A stretch of 64,000 nt of DNA from Acanthosepion esculentum (lineage: Eukaryota > Mollusca > Cephalopoda > Sepiida > Sepiidae). This document shows, piece after piece, positions 43,746-55,840 of the stretch. The notes under the pieces were generated by a model. It was not told where the DNA came from, made no database searches, and saw only the letters and a program-made list of their open reading frames with translations. Position 1 is the first letter of the stretch. The number at the start of each line of letters is the position of its first letter. The position numbers were made by a program, and so were the translations under genes. The DNA lies in contig OZ038495.1 in assembly GCA_964036315.1 (NCBI GenBank), forward strand, positions 28,794,682 to 28,858,681, given 5' to 3'.

Positions 43746-46423
43746 AAAGATACACCGAACTGTCAGTATCGCCAAAACGTTTACTGATATAAAAATTGTC
43801 TACATCAGGACAGCTTCAGGAAAGTAAAAATTGTTGACATCACTGAATGGTTGAAAATTTTATGGATGTACAGAACTGTATAAATCATAAAAATTTTACG
43901 AAAGCAATAAATTGTCTACACTTATTGTAGTTATTAATTTGATCCGTTCTTTATTGGTTTTGGCAAATAATTCTAATTCATCTTAATAACTTTTTGTGAA
44001 CTGCTATCATTTAGTTTTTTTTCTTAGTGCCCTTTGACTTTCAAAGGAATTTTGATCGTCAGCGCACGTGCTGTGGGCCGGCGATCAAATAACCTTGTGC
44101 TGAATTTCAAGATATCAGATAAGTAAATAAATAAAATGATCGAAAATTCTATGCTTTTAGTATAAGGTGAGTTGAAGGTCATTCTGAAATGAATAAGTAG
44201 AAATTAGGAATTTTATAACGGTGGTCCTTGTAAAAGGAAAATGAATGGTTGACATATTGTTGTTGAGTGAGTGAATGAGATAATTGAAAATAGTGTCCAG
44301 ACCAATTTTGATGATCCTACGTATTTAAGGCTGCATGTGGCCTTCTGGGTCATCACGTGCAGCATTCGGCAACTTTTGATCTGGGCTGTGGGGCCAGGTA
44401 ATTTAGAAAAGTTGGAGCCGTAGCTGAACTCAACAAAAATATACTAGCTCCAGCTCACTAAACTAAAAGTTCACAATAAATTTTCCCTGTTTCTCATCAA
44501 TAATTAAATTTACCATCTTGATCTTGTGTTAGCGGTGATCAAAAGTCCATTACTAGTGTTGTTTTTTGTTGGCTAAGTTTTTTTCTCTAGTGTTAACTTG
44601 AAAGCATTAAGTTCTTACAGCAAAATTATATATATCATCACACTAATATTATTCTGCTTTAGTGACTTCGTTCGTAACGTGTCTGTTGATTAAGCCTTGG
44701 GTATTTTCTCACCTTCCCCTTAATAGCAATTTCAGCTGGCTGTCTTAGTTGTCTTCTTTTTCTTTCTCCATGATGAGAAACAAATCGATGACAATATTTT
44801 AAGCAAAAAAAATCATCATTTTAGCTTAAAAAAGATCACAATATTCAAACCATCTTTTATCAGTGTTTTTTTTTTCAGACCGTAAGAAGAGTGCAAAAAT
44901 TACAATATAAAAATAAAACTTTCCTAGCTTGGCTAGCGAAATCACCAATTCAAGAAAATAAATTTGCGACTAGGTGTGAAGTAAATATTCAACCAATGAG
45001 AGGCCTCGCCTTGGATTAACTAGAGAAACAAAGACAGACATTCTTGAGCGTATGTTAGAAATAAATATTCAACCACTCAGAAGCGTCGCTTTTGGGAAGT
45101 TACAGAAAAAGAAAAGGAAAGAATTCACGAGCTGAATGAAACCGAGTGTGCTAAGGAGTTGACCTAGGGTTATTTCCGGCTGCCGAATAGGGATACACCT
45201 GAAATCATACCTGCATTCGGTTTGAAGACGGAGGAAATATTTAGGATCCACGCGTTTATATAAGCAACCAACTCTGAGAGAATCGAAGACAGTCGTCGAA
45301 TTTAAGGTCCACATATCGGATCCGGGCCGACGAAGCTGCATGCCACAGACTAGCCAAGCCGTATGTTACGATGTCAGTTGTTGCAAAAATATAAAGGTAA
45401 ACACAAAATATTGAATTCTCATATTCTCGACTAGTTTGCTTTTCTTTATTTCGTCATCTCACCTATCTTCAGTACAAACTCTGTATTCATGTAATCTCGT
45501 ATGAAATTCAACCAATAGAGATGTTTTTCTTCTTCTTTTCTTTTTGTTTTTTCGTAATCGAATATAAGTATATCATATTTCATTTTGCTGTAATCTGTTA
45601 TAATCAATCTTCTATTTCTGTTTTGCAATCGGAGTCGATACACTTCTCAGTAGTGACGATTTTATTTACTTCTTTTATTTTCAGATAAACTTCATCAAGT
45701 TCTCAGTTTAAATTGATGCATTGTAATCAATGTCCTCATTCAAGTGACGAAATGTCTCAAATTGTCCTTGAATCCTTTGCTGTGAATAAAACCCATTTAT
45801 GTACGCCATCGATTTCTAACTCTTGCTGAAGCATTCTTTTCTTTCATTTTATTTTTATTGAGTTTCCCTCCCATATTCCTAATTATTGTTAGTTTCCCTT
45901 TAGAGCCATGATTTTATTGTCGAGTGGTTGAATTATTTTTATTGTTTTTTTTTTATTATTATTCACCTTCAATATTTCATATTTTTCCTTTTCAGAATTC
46001 CTGCCCCATACATGTGAATCTTCGAAACCCATTTACAATTCATTTTCATAATTTCATTTCGTCTCTATACACCAAATGGCTAAAATATATCTGATAATTT
46101 CCTTAATTTTTATACGCCTTTACAAAATTATCAGACGTATATGTTTAAATAAAGATGTATTTGAGTGACACCACTGGTCTTTCAGTGCGTTTTTTAAATT
46201 TTTATATTGATCTAAATTAGTTAACTTTCTGTACGCCTAACACATCCATATATTAGCTTTTAATTTCAAACCTCGTTCTAAATATTTAACATATTAGTTT
46301 TTATACCAAATAATCTGGTGGGTGTCACCACTAAAAAAATGAGTAAGAGAAAATCTTACATACACATGACCATGCGGATGTTTATAGTAAATGACATTAA
46401 AAAGCAAAAAGAAACGTTATCTT
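43746..46423. other. AT-rich 2.7 kb, unassigned
   Basis: A ~78-bp imperfect duplication lies at 44970-45105 (AATATTCAACCA.T.AGAGGC.TCGC). The 90-residue minus-strand frame at 45069-45341 has no known motif. Short poly-T runs are frequent. I cannot exclude an intron of a host gene. Confidence 0.5.
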
Positions 46424-46780
46424 GGGCACCTCAAGGTGATGTAATGGTTAGAAACCTTGTCTTGCTAGACCAATTAAGACTTAGGAGTGAGTTCGATCCT
46501 CACTGGGTGCCCCCTACTTTCGGCCTTATGCCACATCTATGCCACACTTGGAAAATCTCTATGGGCACCTTGACGTGGTGTAATGGTTAGAAAGCTTGTT
46601 TTTCTAGATCAATTACGACTGAGTGGTGAGTTCGATCCTCACTGGGTGACCCTACTTTCGGCCTTATGCCAAATCTAAGCTACGCTTGAATAATCACTAT
46701 GGGTACCTCGACGTGGTGTAATAGTAGAACGCTTCTCTTGCTAGATCAATTACGACTGAGTAGTGAGTTCGATCCTCTAT
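46424..46780 (+). repeat. Three-copy tRNA-like array, related to 4663-6025
   Basis: Units start at 46424, 46563 and 46701 with the same ~139-bp spacing and the same spacer words (TTTCGGCCTTATGCCACATC). The first two keep GGGCACC...GGGTGCC ends, TGTAATGGTTAGAAA (A box, with the GG of a normal D-loop) and GTGAGTTCGATCCTCAC. These units look closer to a real tRNA than the ten-copy array. The third unit loses its 3' acceptor. Confidence 0.88.
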
Positions 46781-48121
46781 CGCTACTACGTCATTAGTTC
46801 AGTTAATATATTAGAGTTTATACAATTAATCCTTAGTTTTGATGATCTGTGACGTATTCAAATATTTCGTTGATATCTTTCCCCCTTTTGTTCTTTGTGC
46901 GATTTTACTATTGATTCTTCTCGTTAAATCTGTGTTTTCATTATTAATAATACGATTAGTATTTTGACTTTCTTGTTATTTGAAAAGTTGTATACGTGTT
47001 TCAAAAGGCATTGGGGAGTAGAAAGAAAAAAAGAATCAAACATTTTTTCCATCGTAAATCTTTTGGAGGATAAAATAGGTTAAAAACTGAAACTTTACAA
47101 CAATCCAAATCATTCAATATTGACGATTTCCAATATATCTCTTTCGTTTACTTTACGAATTGAAAAACGTTGTGAAAACCTCGTTCTTTCATTCCTAGCT
47201 TCTTCACCACGTAGTCACGATTTAGCTTTTGGGGTCTCTTTCAGATGTAAGTTCCAATGAACAAAAAGCCAGCATGATAACCAGAGACGCCTTACTTCTC
47301 TTTGTCTAATCGCAAATACCTGAAGTCTTCCGTTTTCCTCACAGATGAGAACGATGTAAATCAATTCTTTCAGTTTTCTACTAAGCGTGCGTTAAAGGAA
47401 TGAGTACATCGTCTTCTCTGACAAAGCAACCAGCAGCTAAATATTGGATACATTTCATTTTTCGTCTTAATTCTTCACTAATATTATGGTTGATATTTTC
47501 TCCAGCCTTCTTCAGACAAATTTGCATTCGGCAAAAAATCTTGCTTTTCGTTCAGTTCTATTCGCAAATCGTTTCATAAATCGATTTTTACCAATTCATT
47601 GATCTTTCCGTCTTATCAAAGCAATTCACCTGTTTTCTTGTCTGCCTTCTTTATGTGGTGATAAATTTCGTCCTTTGGAAGTAATTTCACTAAAACTGAG
47701 TTGTTTCTATTCTTGAGTGTTAGTTTCGTTTCATAATATGCATTCGTAAATACGATTGCCCTGCTATATAAAATAGATGTTCTTTCTGCACTCTTTTCTA
47801 CGACTACGTTCTGATTGTTATTTGCTTAGTGGTTCTCAGCCGGTATTATCCCACTGTCTAGTAACACTAGACTATTTTATAGTTCATTCTATGCGAATTA
47901 TATTAGTTTCAGAATTTACATTTCTAGTTTTAAGTCAATGACTTCACTTCGTTATAATGTATTTTTTCCACATCATATCTACGTTATGATTTTATCTTTT
48001 CATCTCCTCAAAATTAAATAGCTCTCCCTATATTGTACTTGCAGATAGCAGAGATTATGATTTAGATTTCAGATTTAAATTAACCTTATTACACAACTGA
48101 GAATATCTATGTTCATTTTGA
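46781..48121. other. T-rich unassigned DNA
   Basis: I see no frame or element signature. The plus strand is T/C-rich, as at 38.9-40.0 kb. Confidence 0.45.
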
Positions 48122-48392
48122 GGGAAGCACGATGGAGTAATGGATAGCGTTTCGGATTGAGGAATCGGAGAGCCGAGTTCGAATTCCGGCCGAATCTATT
48201 ACATTCACTTAGCTTGGGAAAGGTTTGAATCTTCTGCTTTCTCCCAGCTATGGGTAAATAGCAGCACAGACCTTGGTTGGAAGCTGGCCTACGGCAGAAA
48301 TAAATGGCAACCTACTGCGGGAAAAATATCTTCCTCGTTTATCGAAAGATACATCATCGTCTACGCATGGCACATAACTGAATGTGGTTTTT
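48122..48392 (+). mobile_element. SINE-II, near full length
   Basis: The head has TGGAGTAATGGATAGCG (A box) and GAGTTCGAATTCCGG (B box). The body has ATTACATTCACTTAGC, 'AGCTATGGGTAAATAGC' and 'GGCAACCTACTGCGGGAAAA', and the tail ATCGAAAGATACATCATCG matches the 20.1 kb copy. Confidence 0.9.
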
Positions 48393-50059
48393 AACAGCGA
48401 TAATATATTATGGGTAATATTCGTCCCCTAAAATAAAATACTATTAAATCCATTTTTATATTAGCATTGTGGAATGTGAAAATTAATGTTTAGCTTTTAG
48501 AATGTTTTGAAACAGGTAATTTCAGATGCAATTCACAACTAGAGATTCCTTCATCTAATGTTAACTAAAGAATTATTCTGCTAAAATAATTACGTTCGTA
48601 ACGTAAGGGCATATTCAAAGATACATCAATAAATATATGATGTAATACACGTTAAATCTCTTCAAAATGACTGAAGACTGATAAACAGATAGAAACAAAC
48701 TTGCATAGAAATGTTGAGAGAAGAAATGAAAGCATTTATCGGCGTTTATAAATATTTGATGAATAAATCCATATCTTTAGAATGGCTTTCTTTGTCAGTT
48801 GTCCTTTGTTCTTACATTCTGATTTCTCCAAATGATGTTTGCAGCATAGAAACTAATTCGAAGCAAATTATTTTCTCTCCATTAATTCTGCGCCTATCCA
48901 GACGGGAACTAACCTCGATCAAAAGAGTATTTATATGCATCAGGTAATCGCCAAGTAGAAATTATTTGCGATTGCTTCTCGCATGCTTAAATAGCCTGTG
49001 CAAATGACCTCGTCTTGCGGATTAACTCAGAGGTAATTTTAATTGCCCTTGATTAACGTGCGGTAGTGAGGATTAACAGGAAGTTACATGTCGGGATTAA
49101 TATGGCTATAGTTTTGTGTTGCATTTCCTGATATTACTGGATTTGATAGGAAATGATATTCATGAAACAATTAAGAAAAACAAGGTCGCTATCACTATGC
49201 CTGGAGACCGCCATCTTTTCACAAAATATCGTATTACTTGTTCAGTTATATTATAAAATCAAATTTTATTTATTACTCGATATTTATTTTTCAATACACA
49301 AACTGAATTCGACTTCTGATCCAGACCTGATCTAGGATTAATCTTGATGTCGAATAATCTGAAATGCACAAATAGACTGTAAATCATGTGTAGGTCGATG
49401 TTATTTAAAAACTGCAACCATCAATAGCATAAAACGAAACTGACACTAACGTTTCACAAGACTTTTATTTTCTCTTGCATGAATTCAAAATGGGAATTTA
49501 TATAAAAATTTAATAAACATTTATTTATATCAAACTTAAAAAATATGAACCTTTGTCTAAAATTCGGATATAAGTAATAAGGAATAATATTAAATAGTGA
49601 CAGTTTACAAACGAACAAAGAAACAGTTATAAAACACTTACGTTATTAAGTAAGAGTGTATTGCTGCCATTTCGCACGTTTGACCTTTCCAACGACTGTG
49701 TTTCTATTGTTAAATTGCAAGACATAAAATAACAATTGTGTGTCGAGAGTTAGTTGTAAACATTATCGTCAGCTGGAGATCTTTTAACAAATAGCAACTC
49801 AACAGTTTATGACTGCTTAATTACTATAATAAAATATTTATCACGGAGGAGAAACCTTCTTAGAATAAAAAATTATGCCACCAGCTATTTGGCAAGCAGC
49901 CTGAGAAGGAAGATTTAGAAATTTGCCAGATTATCCACCGGACCGTAAACAGTTTGCATCATTTCGAAGAAGACTTGTCTGAGTTTATTTGTTATATTTT
50001 TACAGTATTTTAAGGAAATTAAAATGTACATATACATCTCTCTCTCTCTTTACATCCCC

Positions 50060-50061
<2 letters not shown>
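48393..50061. other. AT-rich 1.7 kb, unassigned
   Basis: No repeats or family motifs are recognised. The frames of 60-78 residues lack signatures. Confidence 0.5.
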
Positions 50062-50141
<80 letters not shown>

Positions 50142-50164
50142 GTATGTGTGTATGCATATATATA
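50062..50164. repeat. (TA)n microsatellite
   Basis: About 75 bp of TA, then TATGTATGTGTGTATGCATA to the foldback. Confidence 0.97.
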
Positions 50165-50389
50165 AATATATATAAATATAAAAGTGAACATAGAAGTCAA
50201 CACTTAGAGGCGACAGTCTGTTTCATGCTAGATGCAATCGTCAGGCAACTGACGATTACATCTAGCATGAAACAGACTGTCGCCTCTAAGTGTTGACTTC
50301 TATGTTCACTTTTATATTTACACGCGCTCTATCTCTGATATTGAGCACTTTATCTCATAAATATAGCACACTGTAAGACTATATTTCTT
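50165..50389. mobile_element. Foldback with near-perfect arms meeting at hammerhead-like cores
   Basis: The left arm 50181-50246 and right arm 50247-50312 are almost exact complements (GTGAACATAGAAGTCAACAC and its complement). Each arm starts at CTGACGA, with only GCAA between the two cores. The right arm continues through 'TTGAGCACTTT' to the TA tract at 50390. Outward-pointing 3' ends, TA flanks and near identity imply a young insertion. Confidence 0.88.
50213..50290. ncRNA. Pair of inverted hammerhead-like cores (CUGACGA...GAA)
   Basis: Right copy: CUGACGA (50249-50255); stem II U + 3-nt arms around AUCUA + U (UAC..GCA here, UGC..GCA in the left copy); GAA (50269-50271); stem III ACAG-A-CUGU (50272-50280); C in the cleavage position (50281). 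Left copy mirrors this at 50213-50244. Stem I cannot form properly because the arms join right at the core; the GGC/GCC pairing is offset by two bases. I read these as 5'-truncated hammerheads. Confidence 0.45.
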
Positions 50390-50413
50390 CATATATATAT
50401 ATGTATATATGTA

Positions 50414-50468
<55 letters not shown>
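50390..50468. repeat. (TA)n microsatellite
   Basis: TATGTATAT words followed by pure TA to 50468. Confidence 0.97.
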
Positions 50469-50471
<3 letters not shown>

Positions 50472-50817
50472 TATGGAGGGGGCGATGCCAGTGTGCGGCA
50501 TCTTTGGAAAGTGCCTGACAACCATACCCCGGGTTGACCCAAGTCTTGTGAGTGAAATTGGGCAGACGGAACACTTGGATGCCGTCGATAGCTATGCTAG
50601 CACGAAGTCACACGTCAACGTGACCGAGGGTTTGAATGTGTTGGCCATGTTCCGATTGCTGATCAGGCAAAATAACCTGCTCTTTCCCACAAACTGTAAC
50701 TAAACTCTGCGCAGCATACTAGCAGTTTAAACCACAGTTGAACTCTTTGTGTGTTGAACCATACACAAATACGCCTGGGAGAGCGTCTACAATAGTGATT
50801 GGCTAGCCGCATCGTAG

Positions 50818-50886
<69 letters not shown>

Positions 50887-51085
50887 AGTTTTGCTAATAT
50901 TATTCTATATACTCTGCTTAGGCACCTTGTGATCTATATTTAGTAAATCTGCAAAGAAATAAAATATTTTGCATGTTATGTATAATTTTGTTGGATTAGG
51001 TGCATGTTGACCCAGAGAAGAAGAATATAGCTTCTGTTCTATTTTATTTAGGATAGGCACTGCCCAACTTGTCTACCTAGACAGC

Positions 51086-51152
<67 letters not shown>
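50469..51152. other. Unassigned DNA with two (TA)n tracts
   Basis: TA tracts lie at 50822-50882 and 51092-51152. The GC-richer part 50469-50810 holds a plus-strand frame from the TA tract to 50703 ('VCGIFGKCLTTIPRVDPSLV') with no known match. It has the look of another retroelement tail. Confidence 0.5.
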
Positions 51153-51153
<1 letters not shown>

Positions 51154-51720
51154 GCGGACATATAGATATATGATTAGAGTATACACACACATACACTTAT
51201 TTTCATAATTAATGGTCTAAATAATATATCAATACTAAGTACCCGCTCATTTTATGTTTGAAATTCGACTTATATTACACCTATTTCTCTAATATAAAAT
51301 ATATATGTCACTTAGTATAAATACTCATAAAAACACGCTCGCGTGCATTTTATGTGTTTATTAATACCCGCTAATATATGCGAAGATAAAACAAAGTGAA
51401 ACAAAACTATTTAGCTACGCGTTTTACGCCTTAGTACATGTCTCTGAAGGCGGGAATGAGAGACAAACTTGTGTTTGTGAGAAAAAGGTTTTGGGATATA
51501 GGGAAGACGTTATAAAGACGCCTTATCAGATTATTTGATCTTTAACGTCAACTGAATTTTAAATTTGTTCCACTTTCATCAGGTCAGATTTTCTTGGCTA
51601 CGTTTTGCTTTTCAAAATTTTCATCTCCTCACAAACATGGCAATAAAGCCACAATGGGTTAGTAAGAGTGAAACTGAGAAAAACTTATCGCGTATAAACG
51701 GCAATAAAACAAAACAGGTT
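51153..51720. other. Unassigned
   Basis: Nothing specific is seen. The right end leads into the LINE-B scrap. Confidence 0.4.
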
Positions 51721-51800
51721 TCAAATAGACAGATGGCGATTGACGTTGCATTTAAGTTGTTGGAGATCGTTCTGAACAGGAAAGCAAGAAGAGAAAATAG
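51721..51800 (-). pseudogene. LINE-B last codons
   Basis: The minus strand reads 'FPVQNDLQQLKCNVNRHLSI', the same C-terminal signature (NVNRHL) as at 22.9, 37.8 and 43.4 kb. It is cut off near the TA tract on its 5' side. Confidence 0.75.
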
Positions 51801-51825
51801 TTTCACTTATCACCATTACACACAC

Positions 51826-51829
<4 letters not shown>

Positions 51830-51916
<87 letters not shown>
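51830..51916. repeat. (TA)n microsatellite
   Basis: CACACACA then about 85 bp of TA. Confidence 0.97.
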
Positions 51917-51918
<2 letters not shown>

Positions 51919-53541
51919 CTTGTACAAATTAATTGTAACAACCACTTTAGTTTCCTTTTGTTACCATCCGGTCAGTTTTAGACCCACGTGATGTCAGGGT
52001 GTAATCGATTTCTATTTTTCCGCAGATTAGGTCATTTACTGTGGTGTGCAGTATTTTCGGGCTGTATGTTGAAATTTGTTTGGTCTTAAAAATATTACGT
52101 CATTCGTGGTTGCATCAGATTTTTATTACGTCCTGGCACTATTGTCTTGACTATCGATTAGTTGTCCTACAGCCATTGTCTGCGATGGACGTTGCTCCAA
52201 GGAAGCGTACGAAAATTGTGACGCTGGAAAGCGTTACCAGTGAGCAAATCAAAGTAATATAGATGGTCCCGGAGACTCTCCTGACGTACATTCAATCGAG
52301 AAACTGTGGTCAATTTGCAAAGATTGACTTTGTGGAATGGACATACGAAATACTAACATCTGCACTGGGACATGTTTCATTGGGAAAATATGAGAAAAGT
52401 AAATAAATTGCTTCGTTTTTGTTTTTGTAACTTCGGAATTATTCGTTTTGTTTCAATTAATTTGCACAAGGTGTACTACTTATGTAATTGTTTTCTGTCA
52501 ATCAGTTTCACATTGCTTTAATGTCACTTTTGCATCACTTGTAACATTTCTAATTTATTCCTAAATGTTTATACAGTATTGTGCTGGACAGTCAAGATAA
52601 TAAACAAATTCAAAAATCAATTTATAGCCCCAATAGGTTTTCAGTGTTTTGTAAGGTTAATACAAATTTTCAACTGATGGTTCTGGAATCAATACACATT
52701 AAGTCCTACCAACCATCTCTTTGTAAACAAGAGTAGTTGGTAAGATGAAAGCCTTTAATGTTATATTTTTCATTTGTATATAGCATTAGACTGGGGTTGT
52801 AAATTTTTGTTTTAGTTGCGGTGCACATTTTTAGTCCTCAATTTGTACTCTGATAAGAGAGGACTGATAAACTGGTTTAACTGTTTTAATCAATATATTT
52901 CGGTATTATCAATTTACAGCAATATATGTTGTTTTTTGTTGTTACCTCTTTCCTGTTATGAGTGCTTTTATTGCTGTAATAAAATCAGTTCTATATTCTG
53001 TACATTACTTCAGTTTTCATATTGTAAATAAAATACAAGTATTTTATTTATTTTTAAATTTATTCACTCATTTTATTTACTTTGATTTATTTCAAAGAAA
53101 TAGAAAACAATAACAATCAAAGTTTTTATACAACATAAAATAACGACTTTTTAGATATTTTTTTAGTTTAATTTTATATTTTATGAGAATTATATAACCT
53201 GTTTTGTGTCCTGGGGTGGGGTGTTGTTTATAAATGAAGAAGTTCTTAAGTGAGGACGGGGAGAAATCTTTAATGTCTGCATATTGTTTAAAATGATTTC
53301 AAATATTATTTTAGCTAATGTTTTGAGCATATTATCAAAGCTTTTGAAAAAAATCATTTAGTGAGACAGACTTGTTTTGAAATATTGGCACAACTCAATT
53401 TTTTCAATGATTAGGTTCAATCTTCACTGGTGATATATTACAATGCCCTTGTATCTGCATGAAGTTTAATCTTCAATAGAAAATTATTACAATGACCTTA
53501 AACATGGAACTATTAGAAATGTAACATCTATAATATTTAAG

Positions 53542-53545
<4 letters not shown>
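51917..53545. other. Unassigned; one short frame with a Lys/Arg-rich start
   Basis: A frame at 52185-52262 reads 'MDVAPRKRTKIVTL' and could be the start of a DNA transposase or unrelated, and it is stopped at once. 52816-53031 is a Cys/Phe-rich frame in AT-rich DNA. No call is made for either. 53000-53200 is very A/T-rich. Confidence 0.45.

Positions 53546-53600
<55 letters not shown>
53546..53600. repeat. (TA)n microsatellite
   Basis: Pure TA. Confidence 0.97.
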
Positions 53601-53603
<3 letters not shown>

Positions 53604-53871
53604 TAGAAGAGAGAAGCCACAAAAGATTTGGTTGTAATGTGGATTTTTAAAATATATATTAAATTTTATGTTCCATATTTTTGCTACACGAGGTTCCGGT
53701 CTCGCGACCTTCATCAGGGAAAGAGTGATTATTTCCACATACTATTAAAAGGAATTCATTTTCCTTATTTGTTCTGATGTTTAACCATTGTCTTTTGTGT
53801 GTAATCGTAATCCAAATTTTTCTTACTACACACATTCGATGATACCCGTCTACTAGGACGGCTAGCCGATC
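53601..53871 (-). mobile_element. PLE-like 3' end between TA tracts
   Basis: The minus strand has CTGATGA-A-GGTC-GCGA-GACC-G-GAAC at 53717-53693. The core heptamer and a GNRA-capped stem II are excellent, but position 15.1 is C, so the hammerhead would be broken. About 100 bases further the sequence enters TA repeats at 53600. On the other side the element starts at the TA tract at 53872, making a ~270-bp insertion. Confidence 0.5.
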
Positions 53872-53960
<89 letters not shown>

Positions 53961-53987
53961 CTATATATTCATATATGTATATATGTA

Positions 53988-54022
<35 letters not shown>
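53872..54022. repeat. (TA)n, interrupted
   Basis: Three TA blocks with TTCATATA-type breaks and TATGTATATA words. Confidence 0.96.
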
Positions 54023-54026
<4 letters not shown>

Positions 54027-54523
54027 GAAAGGATTAAAAATCAACAGTTCCATGCATTTACTTCAAAAAAGGGTTCAGTACTAACTAGAGCAAGATATTA
54101 TTATTATTATATTTTTATTATAAGAGATTATAATAAAAACATTTTTAAATCGCAACGCGATTGTTGCCGCTGCCATATTCTCCACAATCTTCAATGATGC
54201 CATGTCTATATGTCGGTTTATCGCGACATGAAATAAAAATATCTCATCCACCTCCACCCTATGACCTTTTTTCTATTTACCGTAGATCTGACATTAATTG
54301 GTTAATCCAGACATAACCACAAGTCTAATTTTGATTTTTGAGTTTATATCCTCCTCTAAATTTAAGAAAAAGAAATAACCATTTGTTTTTAAAATGCCCT
54401 AAGAGATTATTTTACAACCAGTTACCTACTATCGCCTTAGGATATACAATCATAGTATTGTAACATGAAAGCTTTTGTGTGGCGATTTAAAAATATTCTT
54501 ATAATATCTTATAATAAAAATAT
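54023..54523. mobile_element. Foldback-like unit with ~50-bp inverted ends
   Basis: Left ATTTTTATTATAAGAGATTA + TAATAAAAACATTTTTAAATCGC pairs with right GCGATTTAAAAATATTCTTA + TAATATCTTATAATAAAAAT. The outer ends touch TA tracts. The ~330-bp interior has no recognised motif. The arms are ~50 bp, unlike the near-complete arms of the other foldbacks, so this could be a MITE. Confidence 0.6.
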
Positions 54524-54539
54524 TATATATATATATATA

Positions 54540-54581
<42 letters not shown>

Positions 54582-54658
54582 CATATATATATATATGTAC
54601 ATATATATATATAGATATATATGTACATATATATATATATATATGTACATATACATAC

Positions 54659-54731
<73 letters not shown>
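54524..54731. repeat. Long (TA)n with TGTACATA breaks
   Basis: About 200 bp of TA with regular TATGTACATATA interruptions, then a pure tract. Confidence 0.97.
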
Positions 54732-54734
<3 letters not shown>

Positions 54735-54850
54735 TGTTTTTCTAATATTCTTACATTTTTCCGTTTGGTGTTGGTATGAGAAGCTCAAAATTGTCATTTG
54801 TCTTAAGCACTTTCGGCTACTCCCTTATCCATTTCCAAGTGGTTTATTGT
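54732..54850 (-). mobile_element. Decayed PLE 3' end beside (TA)n
   Basis: The minus strand at 54842-54803 reads CC-AC-UUGGAAA-UGG..AGUAGCC-GAA-AGUGCU-U, aligning with the 61956 and 30443 motifs but with a damaged core (A6 to G). The distance and direction to the TA tract are the same as in the better copies. Confidence 0.4.
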
Positions 54851-55317
54851 TGAATGTTGTCAATTTCTTTTCGGGGTTGTCTTTTTAAGATGTAGTTGCT
54901 TGATGCCTATATAGAAGTAGCATTTATTACGAGTCCCGTGAATGGAACGTGGCTTGAATTGCATTGTCTCTCCTATTGTAGTTTTATTGCGAAAAGTCGA
55001 TTGAAACAACAATCGATTTAGCGTTTAGTATGGATTCTAGGATCGTGATACACTTAAAAGAGGAACGAATAATTTTTATAATCTTTCATGTTGTGCAATA
55101 TATGTTGACTGTGGTACGCATATACATTAGTGTAATTGGTATATTGTGTGATATTCACTAGCGTTTCATTTTTCGGGTTATTCCTTGGTGATATAGGAAG
55201 CGATAGAATTTCTTCAAATCCTTCATATTAACACGTTGAGTCCTGCGTTTCTGAAAAAAATTAACCCTTCTGCCTGAGCTCCTGAGTCATAATTCGCAAA
55301 TAATTGATATATAAAAT
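54851..55317. other. Unassigned
   Basis: Nothing is recognised. Confidence 0.4.
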
Positions 55318-55622
55318 TTCACACTATTTACATTTTTCGGACTATCTTCCTCATCCTTGTTGCCATATTTATCACGACGTTTCGGCCATTCTACGCTCCG
55401 GTCTTCTTCAGGTGGTTGGAATATCAAACTGAACCCTTTATTTCCGTAACTCGTGTAGACTGTTCTGGTTCAACGTGCCATGTCTAATGGATGTCAGTTA
55501 TCAGTTATCTCCTGTTAATTCCCCTCTCCAAGTTCTCCACCGCCAGGTATTGAACTCACAACTCTTTGGCTCCTGTCACTGGATTAAACGAACGCCTTTA
55601 TCCATTGTGCCATGTGTCCTTG
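55318..55622 (-). mobile_element. SINE-I, full length, left arm of a head-to-head pair
   Basis: A minus-strand copy with the complete tRNA head (55560-55622: CACATGGCACAATGGATAAA and GAGTTCAATACCTGG), body and tail (AAATGTAAATAG). The CTGAAGA...GGCCGAAACG segment is at 55412-55375. Confidence 0.87.
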
Positions 55623-55840
55623 AGGACATTAGACATGGCACGTGGAATTAGAACAATCAACCCTAGCGAGCGAAATAAAATGTTCAGTTTCACATTCCCA
55701 CCACCTGAAGAAGTCCGGAGCGTAGAACGGCTGAAACCCTGTGATAAATATGGCAACAAAGATGAGGACGATAGTCAGAACAATGTAAATAGTGTATATA
55801 ATATATCATCTCAGAAATATAGACAGGTAAAATTTCACGG
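55622..55840 (+). mobile_element. SINE-I, 5'-truncated, right arm of the pair
   Basis: It begins inside the body (ATTAGACATGGCACGTGGAA) and runs through CTGAAGA-A-GTCCGG..GGCT-GAAACC (55707) to the tail and the terminus CATCTCAGAAATATAGACAG. It directly abuts the head of the minus-strand copy. Confidence 0.87.
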
